From NCBI RefSeq assembly GCF_018446385.1, contig NC_056000.1, positions 31,140,011 through 31,204,010 on the forward strand: a stretch of DNA of 64,000 nt, written 5' to 3'. Under the pieces are notes generated by a model. That model did no database searches. It was not told the DNA's origin and saw only the letters and a program-made list of their open reading frames with translations. This DNA comes from Zingiber officinale (taxonomy: Eukaryota; Streptophyta; Magnoliopsida; Zingiberales; Zingiberaceae). Positions 21,472 to 31,959 of this stretch are shown in pieces (positions within the stretch are counted from its first letter, which is position 1; every line of letters starts with the position of its first letter). The translations under genes were made by a program, and so were the position numbers.

Positions 21472-22471
21472 CGGACGGACTTAATGAGAATGTCGTCCAC
21501 ATAAACTTCTAGATTCCGCCCGATCTGCTCTCTGAATACTTTATTCATCAAGCGCTGATATGTGGCCCCCGCATTCTTTAATCCGAACGACATCACATTA
21601 TAGCAATATGTGCCGTCGGCCGTCACGAAGCTGACTTTTTCTTGATCTTCACGGGCGAGCGGCACTTGGTGATAGCCCTGGTAGGCGTCGAGCATACAGA
21701 TTAATTCACAGGCAGCCGTAGAGTCCACCAGCTGATATATCCGAGGCAGAGGATAAAAGTCTTTTTGGCAAGTTTTGTTGAGATCCCGAAAATCTATGCA
21801 TACTCTCCACTTGTTGCCCGGCTTGGAGACTAATACTACGTTAGCCAACCAGCTCGGGAACTGCACCTCGCGGATATGGCCGGCCTCCAAGAGTTTCTCC
21901 ACCTCCGCTCGGATGATGGCATTCTGCTTGGCGCTGAAATCTCTTTTTCTCTGCTTCACGGGCCGTGCGTCCGGTCGGACGTGTAGTTCATGCTGCGCTA
22001 TACTTGGTGAAATTCCGGGCAACTCGTGTGTCGACCAGACGAAGACATCGTGGTTTCTCCTGAGGCATTGAATCACCTCCTCTTTCTGGTTGGCCTCCAG
22101 ATCGGACGCGATGAATGTTGTAGCCTCCGATCGGGTGGGGTGTATCTGTACTTCCTCTTTTTCTTCGTAAACTAAAGAGGGAAGCTTTTCAGTTATAGCA
22201 TTCACCTCGATCCGTGGTGATTTCCGAGCGGAATTGACTTCTGCTCGGACCATCTCGATGTAGCATCACCGAGCGGCCAGTTGGTCTCCCCGTACCTCTC
22301 CTACTTTGTCTTCGACGGGAAACTTGATCTTCTGGTGGAAGGTTGAGACGGCTGCCCGAAACTCGCTAAGCGCCGGTCGTCCCAAAATGACGTTGTAGGA
22401 TGAGGGAGAGTCCACCACCACGAAGTTCACTGTCCTCGTCCTCCTGAGCGGCTCTTCTCCCAGTGAGATGG
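21472..22471 (-). pseudogene. Tat pol fragment: protease tail and N-terminal reverse transcriptase
   Basis: From about 22253 the frame runs through a pol linker and RT: PVKQRKRDFSAKQ, KWRVCIDFRDLNKTCQKDFYPLP, LDAYQGYHQVPL, SFGLKNAGATYQRLMNKVF and the active-site YVDDILIKS (minus strand, about 21503-21477). Three more codons of motif later the sequence passes into the tandem array, so thumb, RNase H and integrase are gone. Between 22265 and about 22535 the protease-RT linker has a TGA and a frameshift separating it from gag. The wording YVDDILIKS and the gag type place it in the Tat/Athila group. It cannot make active enzyme. Confidence 0.85.
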
Positions 22472-24142
22472 CTAGCCGGATTTGCCCGACCGGCAGGACT
22501 TCGTTGCCCGTGAACCCGTAGAGGGGGTTGTCATGGACAGCAGCTCGGCACGGTCAATTTGCAGCTGATCGAATGCTTTCTTGAAGATGATGTTGACCGA
22601 GCTCCCTGTATCAATAAAAACGTGGTGGATAGTATAATTCGCTATTACCGCTTTGATGAGCAGAGCGTCGTCGTGGGGTACTTCAACTCCTTCCAAGTCC
22701 CCTGGACCGAAACTGATTTCCGGTCCGCTCGCCCGCTCTCGGCTACAGCCGACTGCATGGATCTGGAGCTGACGGACGCCCGCCTTTCTTGCTCGGTTGG
22801 AGTCTCCTCCGGTCGGCCCACCAGCAATGATATTGATCTCGCCTCGGGAAGTATTGCTTCTATTTTCTTCCTCCCGAGCGGATGGTCGAGACCTTTCTCT
22901 TGACGCTCGGCGATTCTCTTGCCTTAGAGAACGATGTCGATCGGGAGTCTGTGGCTGTCGCCTATCAGCTCGCGTCCGATCGGCTTCATTAGGTCTCTGT
23001 CGCCTGTCGACTGAGGGAGACCGTCGTCCGACATTCCGGGGCACGGGATGAGTCACGAAGGGAAGACTTCGACAATCCCTTGTGTTGTGTGTATCCGTCC
23101 GGTGGAAGGAGCAGAACATCGGGGTCCATTTCTTCCTTGGCTTGGGCCGGGCGGCAGCTACCTCTTGCACATGGGACCTGGCGTGGGGGGATCGAATTGC
23201 TTCGGCCCTTGGTCCTCTGGGCGGCTGATGAGCGGCGTGCTGTTTCCGCTCGGCAGGAGGAGCCCGCTCGGTTGGAGTTTCTTTTTTCCTGGCCGCTTGC
23301 GCTTCCTCTACGTTGATATATTCGTTGGCCCGGTGTAGCATATGGTCATAATCTCGAGGAGGCTTCCGAACGAGCGAGCGGAAGAAGTCCCCGTCCACGA
23401 GGCCTTGCGTAAAGGCATTCATCATAGTTTCCGAGGTGGCCGTTGGAATGCCCATCGCCACTTTGTTGAACCGCTGGATGTAAGCTCGGAGCGATTCACG
23501 GGCTTCTTGCTTGATGGCGAACAGGCTCACGCTCGTTTTCTGGTAGCGCCGACTGCTCGCAAAATGGTGGAGGAAGGTCGTTCGGAAGTCCTTGAAGCTT
23601 GTGATGGATCCGTCCGGCAGCCTCCGAAACCACCGTTGAGCCGATCCCGAGAGAGTAGTAAGAAAAACTCGACATTTCACTCCATCAGTGTATTGATGGA
23701 GCGTAGCTGTATTATCAAACTTACCCAGATGATCATCCGAGTCGGTCGTCCCATTATACTCGCCGATCGTCGGAGGCACGTAGTGCTTCGGCAAGGGGTC
23801 TCTTAGAATGACCTCCGAAAATTGGCGGTTAATTCGCTCGGGCGATGCATCCGCTGGGGGGGCTTTTCCTTTTCTGTCATCCCGTCTAGGCCTTTCATCA
23901 GAAGAAGATCCCCGATCTCTAGTTGCTGCGGGCTCGGGGGTGCGGAATAGGGCCCGATGAAATGCAACGGTGGCCTGTGGTGCCTCCGCTCGGCCACCAG
24001 ACGCTGACGTTGCTTGCTGCTCCGACCGCTCGGCTGTGACTTTCTGTTTTTGCTCCACAAGCTTGGCGGCCCTTATCTCGATCAAGGCGTCGAGTTCCTC
24101 CGTCGAAAGCGTCACCGTGTGTTGTCGTCCAGCCTCGTCCAT
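22472..24142 (-). CDS. Tat gag-protease ORF (C-terminal frameshift)
   Basis: This is a 556-codon open frame from MDEAGRQHTVTLSTEEL. The retrotransposon gag (capsid) domain lies at roughly residues 125-270 (LTTLSGSAQRWFRRLPDGSI, FNKVAMGIPTATSETMMNAF). An Arg-rich linker and a CxxH..H..C cluster (FCSFHRTDTHNTRDC) near residue 345 could bind nucleic acid. Near the end is the aspartic protease motif FIDTGSSVNIIF, about residue 510. After LQIDRAEL the reading frame slips, so the last residues are not native and the link to RT is lost. The product would be the structural coat precursor. The start is the first ATG after the PBS, about 45 bp from the LTR. Confidence 0.8.
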   Translation of the reverse strand: MDEAGRQHTVTLSTEELDALIEIRAAKLVEQKQKVTAERSEQQATSASGGRAEAPQATVAFHRALFRTPEPAATRDRGSSSDERPRRDDRKGKAPPADASPERINRQFSEVILRDPLPKHYVPPTIGEYNGTTDSDDHLGKFDNTATLHQYTDGVKCRVFLTTLSGSAQRWFRRLPDGSITSFKDFRTTFLHHFASSRRYQKTSVSLFAIKQEARESLRAYIQRFNKVAMGIPTATSETMMNAFTQGLVDGDFFRSLVRKPPRDYDHMLHRANEYINVEEAQAARKKETPTERAPPAERKQHAAHQPPRGPRAEAIRSPHARSHVQEVAAARPKPRKKWTPMFCSFHRTDTHNTRDCRSLPFVTHPVPRNVGRRSPSVDRRQRPNEADRTRADRRQPQTPDRHRSLRQENRRASRERSRPSAREEENRSNTSRGEINIIAGGPTGGDSNRARKAGVRQLQIHAVGCSRERASGPEISFGPGDLEGVEVPHDDALLIKAVIANYTIHHVFIDTGSSVNIIFKKAFDQLQIDRAELLSMTTPSTGSRATKSCRSGKSG

Positions 24143-24162
24143 TGTTTCCGTTCGGATGCAGG

Positions 24163-24187
24163 AGCGTTCCCACAGACGGCGCCAATT
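24163..24187 (-). promoter_or_regulatory. Primer-binding site of the Tat element
   Basis: Directly inside the 5' LTR, the minus strand reads TGGCGCCGTCTGTGGGAAC. TGGCGCC-type sites are usual for the Tat/Athila group, which use elongator tRNAs such as Arg or Asp. The exact tRNA cannot be told here. Confidence 0.65.
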
Positions 24188-25026
24188 TGATCCTGTCCGA
24201 ATGTTGAATCAGCGGACGCTGGGCACGTGGCGCTCTCCGACTGCTGACGTGGATCTTCGACTGGTGGCACGAAGCTCCGGCGAATCTGCACAGAAGTCGG
24301 GCCGGGAAGGGGTTCCCGGCGGCGACCCTCCGACGCTCAAGTCAGGTAAGCAGATGGTGGAAAAATTAGCTCCAAAGATGTCTCACGCGTACCTCCGTCG
24401 AAGTATGAGGCTCGTTATATAGGATGGTGAAAAGGTTCCTATGCGCCCACCGAGGCACATACATGTCCGTAGCCCATACTTCGGTATGTGTCTGTTAGAA
24501 TGCTTACCTGACGCCATACTGCTACAGTCCAATCACGTCTTCGATGGGACAGCAGAACACCCCGTTGTCAGACTTGGAGTATGGCCTAGCCATAGGACTT
24601 GACGGCTGTCAGAAGATGTTCCTGTTCTCCTTTACACACCGCCGGTCGGGACGTCTGTCCGTCCGGCTGAACGGGGAGTTCACGCGCCGGCCGGACGGAT
24701 CTCATCTCATGCGCAGTCCGGGCGGCACTCTCCTCACGTCCGGACTGCCGTTTGCAGCGATATGCTGGGGAGAACTTCGGTAGGGTGCTATGTAAGAACT
24801 GTTAGCAGTACATCACCTTCTCTTAGGCCTTCCGCTCGGCTCTTTGCTACTGTTCTATTGAGCGTCGGAACCTCAACTTCAGTCGGGGCGCCTATTGCCT
24901 CAGCTATTCACCGGTCGATCTGCATAGGCCGGTCGGTCTGCCTATCCGGTCGGCCACTTGGCCTTTTGACTCCAGCGTGGCATGGACCCCTCAGAATAGG
25001 GGTCCCCTGTTCTAACCGCCGGATCA
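24188..25026 (-). repeat. 5' LTR of the Tat element
   Basis: The 839-bp twin of 16918-17756, followed on the plus strand by the ATACA duplication. Only scattered substitutions are seen, for example GGCACGTGGCG at 24225 versus GGCACGGGGCG at 16955. Confidence 0.9.
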
Positions 25027-25540
25027 ATACAAAACCAAATTGAAGCTCAGTAAATTTGGAACAGAGATTGTTCAGTTGTCCGATAAGCTTTATCTGTCAA
25101 CTAATCCACATTTGGTAAGAGATTCTGGATTAGATCGGATCATGCAGAAAAGGTATACTCAGGGTTCTGTCGATGGATCAACTTTATCAGTCAATCGAAC
25201 ACCAAAAATCATAGGATTAGATGGATCTGATCAAAGCAAATAAGTAAAGGCACAAGATTCAGTTGACGAATAGGAGGTTTCGTCAACCAAATTAAAAGGT
25301 TTAGTCAACAGAATATCTTTTTAGTCGAATGAACGTTGCCTATAAAGATCCCTTAAGGTCTTAGCCGAAGAACAACTCTATCTCTACTTCATTTCATCTC
25401 CGTTGATACTGTTCGTGCAAGATCTTATACTACTACGACGTTGTGAGGAGCACCGATAACCTACGCTTCATCTACATTCTAACATTGTTAGTATACTTTA
25501 TTATTTCTTGCATTCATTTAAGGTACTAGTAGGTTATTAC
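25027..25540 (+). mobile_element. Host LTR H, left part (Sirevirus-like, interrupted by element D)
   Basis: This is LTR-type U3/R sequence with a TATA box (TATAAA, 25341-25346). Just upstream is a dyad GTTGACGA (25262-25269) / TCGTCAAC (25280-25287). It continues after element D at 31704. The left end may be lost at the Tat insertion boundary. Confidence 0.55.
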
Positions 25541-25692
25541 TGTTAGGATCGATGGTCGAGACTAGAGAGGGGGGGGGGGTGTGAATAGCCGACCCCAAAT
25601 TCGCGTTTCTTCCTATAATTTTAGTTAGCGCAGCAGAAATACAATGTAGAAATGAAAGTGGAGAATATCAAACCTCAAACACGATGATGTAA

Positions 25693-25723
25693 CGAGGTTC
25701 GGAGATGATACTCCTACTCCTCG
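25693..25723 (-). other. Conserved two-tier stem-loop, LTR D copy
   Basis: Minus strand: outer CGAGG (25723-25719), AGTA, inner GGAG (25714-25711), loop, CTCC (25704-25701), GAA, outer CCTCG (25697-25693). Compared with CTTGG / CCAAG in other LTRs, two outer pairs are changed on both sides. The twin in the 5' LTR (29946-29976) has TGAGG / CCTCG, a G.U-compatible change. Confidence 0.75.
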
Positions 25724-26144
25724 GCGTGTCCGTAATGTGGACGAAGCCTATCAATCCGTCGGTGGATGAGACCCCGGATAACCGGCTAATATGAACTCCT
25801 TCTGGGTGGAGAAACCTCGCCACAATCTCTCTTGCAACAGCAAGAATGGAGTACAACAAATAGAGAAAGAAAACAAGAACAATATAAATGTAAAAACACC
25901 TTGCTTGCCTTCTCGTCGACTGGAGTTCGATGAAGCAGCAACTTCACGATGTCAACAGCAGCTGATCACCCAGTCGAGGGAAGCTCACACGAAGCTTCAG
26001 GAATAGGGAGCTCAGCAAAGCTCAGATCGCAAGAGTGAGGAAGAAGAACTAGTACTGTAGAGGTCCTCGACCTCGATATATAACCTGCGAAGAAGAAGAC
26101 ACATAAACTAGCCGTTGTGTCGCAACGGCTAGAGCCTGGACCGA

Positions 26145-26460
26145 TCATGCACACTCCTGATCGATCCAGGAGTGTTCTAATCGGTCTTGGGACCGATCAG
26201 GCCTTAGGCTAATCGGTCCCCAGACCGATCAGCCAACTCTCTGTGAGAGTTGGCCTCGTCTCTGATCGGTCTGTGGACCGATCAGGACTCAGGTGGATCG
26301 GTCCACAGACCAATCCCCCCTCTTTCTTCTCCCGATCTTCTTCGCTTCTGATCGGTCACCAGACCGATCAGGTAATTCACAGAAACACACTGTTTGGTTA
26401 CTGATCGGTCACCAGACCGATCGACCGAAGATCTGATCGGTCGGTCACAGATCGGGTTTC
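26145..26460. promoter_or_regulatory. GATCGGTC / GACCGATC dyad array in the D 3' LTR
   Basis: At least six inverted repeats are present. The best is CTGATCGGTC...GACCGATCAG at 26348-26371, with 10-bp arms around ACCA. On the minus strand the array lies just upstream of the TATA box at 26077-26082. Confidence 0.8.
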
Positions 26461-26479
26461 CCAGCCCTAAACCCTACCT

Positions 26480-26850
26480 AGTCCGAGAGCGAGCTACCGA
26501 GCCCTCTCCGACGTCGTCCGGGAGCCCTCTCTGACCTAGTCCGGAGAACGAGCTACCGAGCCCTCTCCGACTCCATCCGGTCCAGAGAACGAGCTACCGA
26601 GTCCTCTTTGACCTAGTCCGGAGAACGAGCTACCGAGCCCTCTCCGACTTCCACGTCCAGTCCAGAGAACGAGCTACTGAGCCCTCTCTGACCTAGTCCA
26701 GAGAACGAGCTACTGAGCCCTCTCCGACTTCATCCGGTCCAGAGAACGAGCTACCGAGCCCTCTCTGACCTAGTCCGGAGAACGAGCTACCGAGCCCTCT
26801 CCAACTCTGTCTGGTCCAGAGAACGAGCTCCCGAGCCCTCTCTGACTTCG
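26480..26850. repeat. Minisatellite of about 55 bp in the D 3' LTR
   Basis: The unit GAGAACGAGCTACCGAGCC with alternating CTCTCCGAC / CTCTCTGACC tails repeats about seven times. The same array occurs in the other LTR at 30717-31110 with a different arrangement of variant units. Confidence 0.8.
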
Positions 26851-27004
26851 TATGCCAAGCTTCCATACTTGGACTTTTCCCGTGCCAAGCTCCTTGCTTG
26901 GACTTTTCCGTGCCAAGTCTCCATACTTGGACTTTACTCGTGCCAAGCTCCCTGCTTGGACTTTTCACCAGATGTCTGGTCAACCTTGATCTATCTGGAT
27001 TTCC

Positions 27005-27150
27005 CTTGCCTGACTTCACTCACCAGGACTTTCCAACTGTCTGTCTTCACTCACCAGGACTTTCCCTTGCCTGGCTTCACTCACCAGGACTTTCCAACTA
27101 CCTGGCTTCACTTACCAGGACTTTCACCTGGCTTCACTCACCAGGATTTC
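27005..27150. repeat. CTTCACTCACCAGGACTTTC minisatellite in the D 3' LTR
   Basis: The unit of about 26-27 bp (GGCTTCACTCACCAGGACTT) is repeated five to six times. The 5' LTR has a longer version at 31260-31465. The array is close to the U3 start on the minus strand. Confidence 0.75.
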
Positions 27151-27378
27151 CCGAATCAAGTCGACTTACCTCGGGTCAACCAGGTCAACCTTGACCAAAG
27201 ATGACACCCACAATCTCCCAAGTTTGTATTCTGTCAAACATCAGAATACAACTTTTCTACTCTCGTCAAACATCAGAATAGAGCTTTTCTATTTTCGTCA
27301 AACATCAAAATACAACTCGAGTCAGGTCAACTCGAATCAGGTCAACCAGGTCAACCTTGACCTAAAGTTGCACCAACA

Positions 27379-29089
27379 ATCTCCCCCTTTTTGATGTTTG
27401 ACAAAACCAAAAAGTGGAGTAAGAATATTAGGTTTCCCTATAAGCTAACTTAGGTTTCCCAATATTCTTCCTTGAACATTCTCCCCAAACTCTAATGTTC
27501 TTCCTTGAACATTCTTTGGACATTCTCCCATTCTCCCCCTTTTTGACACACATCAAAAAGAGTGAATCAAGGTCAAGAGTTTATTCCTAATGAAAGTCCC
27601 ATATCTTTCATTGAAACCCTTAATTTCCCCCTTGATACTAAAGTCAGCAATCAACTTAGTGATAATCTCATATCACTCAAGTCTTTAGAGTAAAAACTCC
27701 CCCTAAAAGTCAACTCCCCCTTGACTAATAGGTAAAACTCCCCCTAAAGGTCAACTCCCCCTTGACCATTGCACCAACAATGTCTTGGAGAGTTTCAAAC
27801 CTTTAGAAATCCAAAACACAAACTTTGTTTTAACTTTCAGCTGAAATTTTAGACAACACAGTCGAAAATCAGCATTTTGGCACGCCCGATCGGTCACCAA
27901 ACCGATCAGGAGCTCCCTGGATCGGTCCAGTGACCGATCCAGCATCCCCTGGACCGATCAGGGAACCTCCTGATCGGTCACACATGTCGATTTCTGATTT
28001 TTGAATTTCTTCCTTCCGAAATTCAGAAACCCCTACAAAACTACAGAAAATTTCAAAAATTATGAAATTTTGAGGATACATTCCTCATAATATATACTAT
28101 AATGGAAAAATAGTTTTCTATGAAAATAGCTTCCATTTTCAAATCTTGATACAAAGTTTAAAAACTTTGAAATAGTTCAAGTTTACCTAAACTTTGTATC
28201 AACTTGCTCAAAGATGAATGCTATCACTAGAAAAGCTTCATCAAGGTTTTTCAAATCAATTTTGAAATGATTTTAAACCATTCAATTTAGGACCACAATC
28301 TTAGGGCTAAGTGTACATGACTTGTACGCAAGCTTTCCTTATGATCCTCCATTTTGAATTAGACTCATCTAGGTACAAGAACTATGCACCTTGATCCTAA
28401 CTCATAATCTTAATATCTCACACACATCTAAGGTGTATCAAACACATCCAAGTCAATTTTGATGTGAGATATGGTTTAGGTCATCTTAATCTAAGTTCTC
28501 ATGCATTTTCTAAACAACAATTTGATCTCCATATCAAATTGTGTTTTTATCCTTAAATCAAATTAATTGATAAATGCAAGAGATGATGACATGACATAAA
28601 ATAATATCATAAGTAAAAACATGTGCCAATGTCATGATGTCATGTCATAAAGTATGAAACTTAAATAAGGCATGACATATAACTAACCTAAGTATTATCA
28701 TGACCTTTCAAATGATAATGAATTAAATATGATGTCATGACATGGTATATGACAAACAATACATGGCAAATAATATATAAAGGTATAGAAAATACCTAAT
28801 TCTAGCCTTAGTTGCCATTTTTGATAATTTTGATCATTTGCCATAAATTCCATATTCCTAAGTGTAATAGACCTAAAATCATATACTAAAGATTTTTAGA
28901 TCACTATGTGCCAATTAGATTGACCCTAGAAAACTCCTCAAATGTGATTGGCACATCCTAATCACCTTAGGAATAACTTTCCATTTCATTTTCAAGGCTT
29001 GATTACACCTTGAAAATTCCTAAAGTGCCACCTTTTGCCATGATTAGGTTAACTACCTATTCAAGTAAGGTTGACACACCCTAAACCAT
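27379..29089 (-). other. Non-coding internal region of element D
   Basis: No ORF. Next to the 3' LTR, between 27379 and 27770, at least five CTCCCCC blocks are minus-strand purine tracts (multiple PPTs). A GATCGGTC dyad block sits at 27883-27985. About 27990-28300 aligns with 480-800 of element A. A stretch rich in CATGACAT repeats lies at 28580-28760. Confidence 0.65.
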
Positions 29090-29905
29090 CTAGCGTGATG
29101 GAATCACGCTCTTAGGAACCCAATACCTATTGGAGCTCATTGGATTCACTAAATATTCACTAGGGATGACTTCCCTAGCAACCCTCCTAATGACCCTCCT
29201 AGGCTTTAAAGCCTTGGTCATTTGGGACTCATCAAGATCAACTCTAGGGGTGACTCCCCTTGTGACCTTGGTGATGGTCTTTCTAGCCCTAGGTCTTGTT
29301 CCATAATCGAATGAAACATCATGATAAGTGGGCTTGACTACTTGAGACTTAGGTTTGTGACACAAACCTCTCATGTCCTTGGGCTTTGGTTTTTGACCCT
29401 TAGACCATAGAGTTGACTTCTCTAAATTCTTAAGGGCCTTTTCTAAATTGTCAAGTCTTGACCTCAAGACTTGATTTTCCTTTTCTAATACCTCAAGTTT
29501 TAATTTGTCATTTATCTTTGAGGTATTCCTAGGCATATGTCTAGTTGTTTTGAGATTTCTACCTAGGTTCTCCTTAGCCTTAGATGAGTTAATTCTAGGG
29601 TTAGCATTTCTAGAATTGTCCTTACCTAGGCTAACATGTTTGGCACCTAAGCACATGTATTGATTTCTATTGTTATCATGCCTATCTTTATTGACAATTG
29701 CAACAAAACTACTATTAACATGTGTCTTATTCAAATTGCAAGAATGTGCCTTAAAGGTTACCTTAGGGTTTGCCTTAGCTCCCCCTATCGATGTGCTTGG
29801 TCTCTTGTCCTTGTGAGGTTGCCTCCCCCTCGGACACTGGCTCCTATAGTGTCCCCTTTGCTTGCATTGGAAACACACCACGTGCTCATTTGACCCCGGG
29901 TAGAA
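29090..29905 (-). pseudogene. Sirevirus gag C-terminal fragment (element D)
   Basis: The frame is open from the LTR-derived sequence through a CCHC zinc knuckle (CFQCKQRGHYRSQCP, about 29836-29877) and a basic stretch. A leucine-rich coiled coil follows (LKLEVLEKENQVLRSRLDNL), ending YWVPKSVIPSR and TAG at 29092-29090. The N-terminal capsid part is missing. The frame now begins inside LTR sequence (an ATG near 30106), so any product would be an LTR-gag chimera. The zinc knuckle would bind RNA in a working gag. Element F has the same order of knuckle, coiled coil and WVPK. Confidence 0.75.
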
Positions 29906-31703
29906 ATGAAACAAAGAATAGAAAACCTTAAACTCGATGATGTAACGAGGTTCGGAGATGATACTCCTACTCCTCAGCGTGTCCGTAAGGTGGACGAAGC
30001 CTATCAATCCGTCGGTGGATGAGACCCCGGATAACCGACTAATATGAACTCCTTCTGGGTGGAGAAACCTCGCCACAATCTCTCTTACAACAGCAAGAAT
30101 GGAGTACAATAAATAGAAAAAGAAAACAAGAACAATATAAATGTAAAAACACCTTGCTTGCCTTCTCGTCGACTGGAGTTCGATGAAGCAGCAACTTCAC
30201 AATGTCAACAGCAACTGATCACCCAGTCGAGGGAAGCTCACACGAAGCTTCAGGAATAGGGAGCTCAGCAAATCTCAGATCGCAAGAGTGAGGAAGAAGA
30301 ACTAGTAAAGTAGAGGCCCTCGACCTCGATATATAACCTGCGAAGAAGAAGACACATAAACTAGCCGTTGTGTTGCAACGGCTAGGGCCTGGACCGATCA
30401 TGCACACTCCTGATCGGTCCAGGAGTGTTCTGATCGGTCTTGGGACCGATCAGCCAACTCTCTGTGAGAGTTGGCCTCGTCTCTGATCGGTCTGTGGACC
30501 GATCAGGACTCAGGTGGATCGGTCCACAGACCGATCCCCCCTCTTTCTTCTCCCGATCTTCTTCGCTTCTGATCGGTCACCAGACCGATCAGGTAATTCA
30601 CAGAAACACACTGTTTGGTTACTGATCGGTCACCAGACCGATCAGTCAACCAGCATATCACTGGATCGGTCACCAGACCGATCCAGGTTTAGAGCTCCCA
30701 GCCCTAAACCCTACATAGTCCGGAGAACGAGCTACCGAGCCCTCTCCGACTTCGTCCGGTCCAGAGAACGAGCTACCAAGCCCTCTTTGACCTAGTCCGG
30801 AGAACGAGCTACCGAGCCCTCTCCGACTCCATCCGGTCCAGAGAACGAGCTACCGAGCCCTCTCTGACCTAGTCCGGAGAACGAGCTACCGAGCCCTCTC
30901 CGACTTCCACGTCCGGTCCAGAGAACGAGCTACCGAGCCCTCTCTAACCTAGTCCGGAGAACGAACTACTGAGCCCTCTCCGACTTCATCCGGTCCAGAG
31001 AACGAGCTACCGAGCCCTCTCTGACCTAGTCCGGAGAACGAGCTACCGAGCCCTCTCCAACTCTGTCTGGTCCAGAGAACGAGCTCCCGAGCCCTCTCTG
31101 ACTTCGCATGCCAAGCTTCCATACTTGGACTTTTCCCGTGCCAAGCTCCTTGCTTGGACTTTTCCGTGCCAAGTCTCCATATTTGGACTTTACTCGTGCC
31201 AAGCTCCCTGCTTGGACTTTTCACTAGATGTCTGGTCAACCTTGACTTATCTGGATTTCCCTTGCCTGGCTTCACTCACCAGGACTTTCCAATTACCTGG
31301 CTTCACTCACCAGGACTTTCCCTTGCCTGGCTTCACTCACCAGGACTTTCCCTTACCTGGCTTCACTCACCAGGACTTTCCAACTACCTGGCTTCAGTCA
31401 CCAGGACTTTCCCTTGCCTGACTTCACTCACCAGGACTTTCACCTGGCTTCACTCACCAGGATTTCCCGAATCAGGTCGACTCACCTCGGGTCAACCAGG
31501 TCAACCAGGTCAACCTTGACCAAAGATTACACCCACAATCTCCCAAGTTTGTATTCTGTCAAACATCAGAATACAACTTTTCTACTCTCGTCAAACATCA
31601 GAATAGAGCTTTTCTATTCTCGTCAAACATCAAAATACAACTCGAGTCAGGTCAACTCGAGTCAGGTCAACCAGGTCAACCTTGACCTAAGGTTGCACCA
31701 ATA
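29900..31703 (-). repeat. Truncated 5' LTR of element D
   Basis: It is homologous to about 25649-27378, including a TATATA at 30330-30335, a dyad array at 30391-30690, a 55-bp minisatellite at 30717-31110 and the CACCAGGACTT array at 31260-31465. The inner end stops at GTAGAAATGAAAC (about 29901) and joins gag directly. Confidence 0.8.
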
Positions 31704-31959
31704 ATTACTATTCACCTTCATATATATTTGTATGATTTTATTTCTTTGGAAGAATTATATTAGATTGTCCTCCGAAGCGATCAAGGATCGCGAGTCTTGG
31801 AGTAGTAGTTGTTGGACTACGAACTAAGTAAAAATAAACTATGTTCTTACTTTATTTCCACTACTATTATTTTAATTTGGATTTACAAAACAAGACAAAA
31901 AAAGGTTCTAAAACAAACGAGATTCTCCTCCTCTCTCTCTCGTATTCTACGATCCTACA
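31704..31959 (+). mobile_element. Host LTR H, right part
   Basis: It continues LTR H after element D and ends TACGATCCTACA at 31959. It carries the stem-loop at 31796-31828: outer CTTGG / CTAAG and inner GTAG / CTAC. The inner pair differs from GGAG / CTCC on both sides. Confidence 0.6.

Larger units (their letters stand above)
16918..25026 (-). mobile_element. Complete Tat-lineage Gypsy insertion (deletion derivative)
   Basis: Both LTRs are 839 bp: 16918-17756 (3' LTR) and 24188-25026 (5' LTR). ATACA flanks the element on both sides (16913-16917 and 25027-25031), which proves an intact insertion. In transcription order it carries the 5' LTR, PBS, gag-PR, a truncated RT, a 64-bp tandem array, an ORF on the opposite strand, PPT and the 3' LTR. 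An antisense ORF between pol and the 3' LTR is known for Tat/Retand-type elements. RNase H and integrase are missing, so it would depend on enzymes supplied in trans. The LTRs differ at only a handful of positions, suggesting a fairly recent insertion. Confidence 0.9.
25541..27378 (-). repeat. 3' LTR of element D
   Basis: On the minus strand it begins TGTTGGTGCAAC at 27378 and ends CATCGATCCTAACA at 25541. The tail contains an expanded run of C (minus strand) near 25570. TATATA at 26077-26082 is the promoter. The shared stem-loop lies at 25693-25723. Minus-strand purine tract AAAAAGGGGGAGAT (27379-27392) is the PPT. Confidence 0.85.
25541..31703 (-). mobile_element. Element D: gag-only Sirevirus-like Copia element with truncated 5' LTR
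   Basis: ATTAC occurs on both sides (25536-25540 and 31704-31708), so this is one insertion. The 3' LTR is 25541-27378. The 5' LTR is about 29900-31703 and lacks roughly its last 108 bp, the PBS and the start of gag. The internal part encodes only the C-terminal half of gag and then 1.7 kb of non-coding sequence with purine tracts. There is no protease, integrase or RT. The outer LTR terminus reads TATTGG instead of TGTTGG. It is a non-autonomous relative of element A. Confidence 0.85.

Noticed and set aside
26145..26460. Regular GATCGGTC arrays as a possible CRISPR
   Set aside because: Spacing is irregular, units are palindromes without unique spacers of constant size, and the context is a plant LTR.
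26869..27204. Repetitive frames reading LDFSR / HQDFP in both D LTRs (also 31125-31519)
   Set aside because: They are translations of the minisatellites, differ between LTRs and have no family signature.
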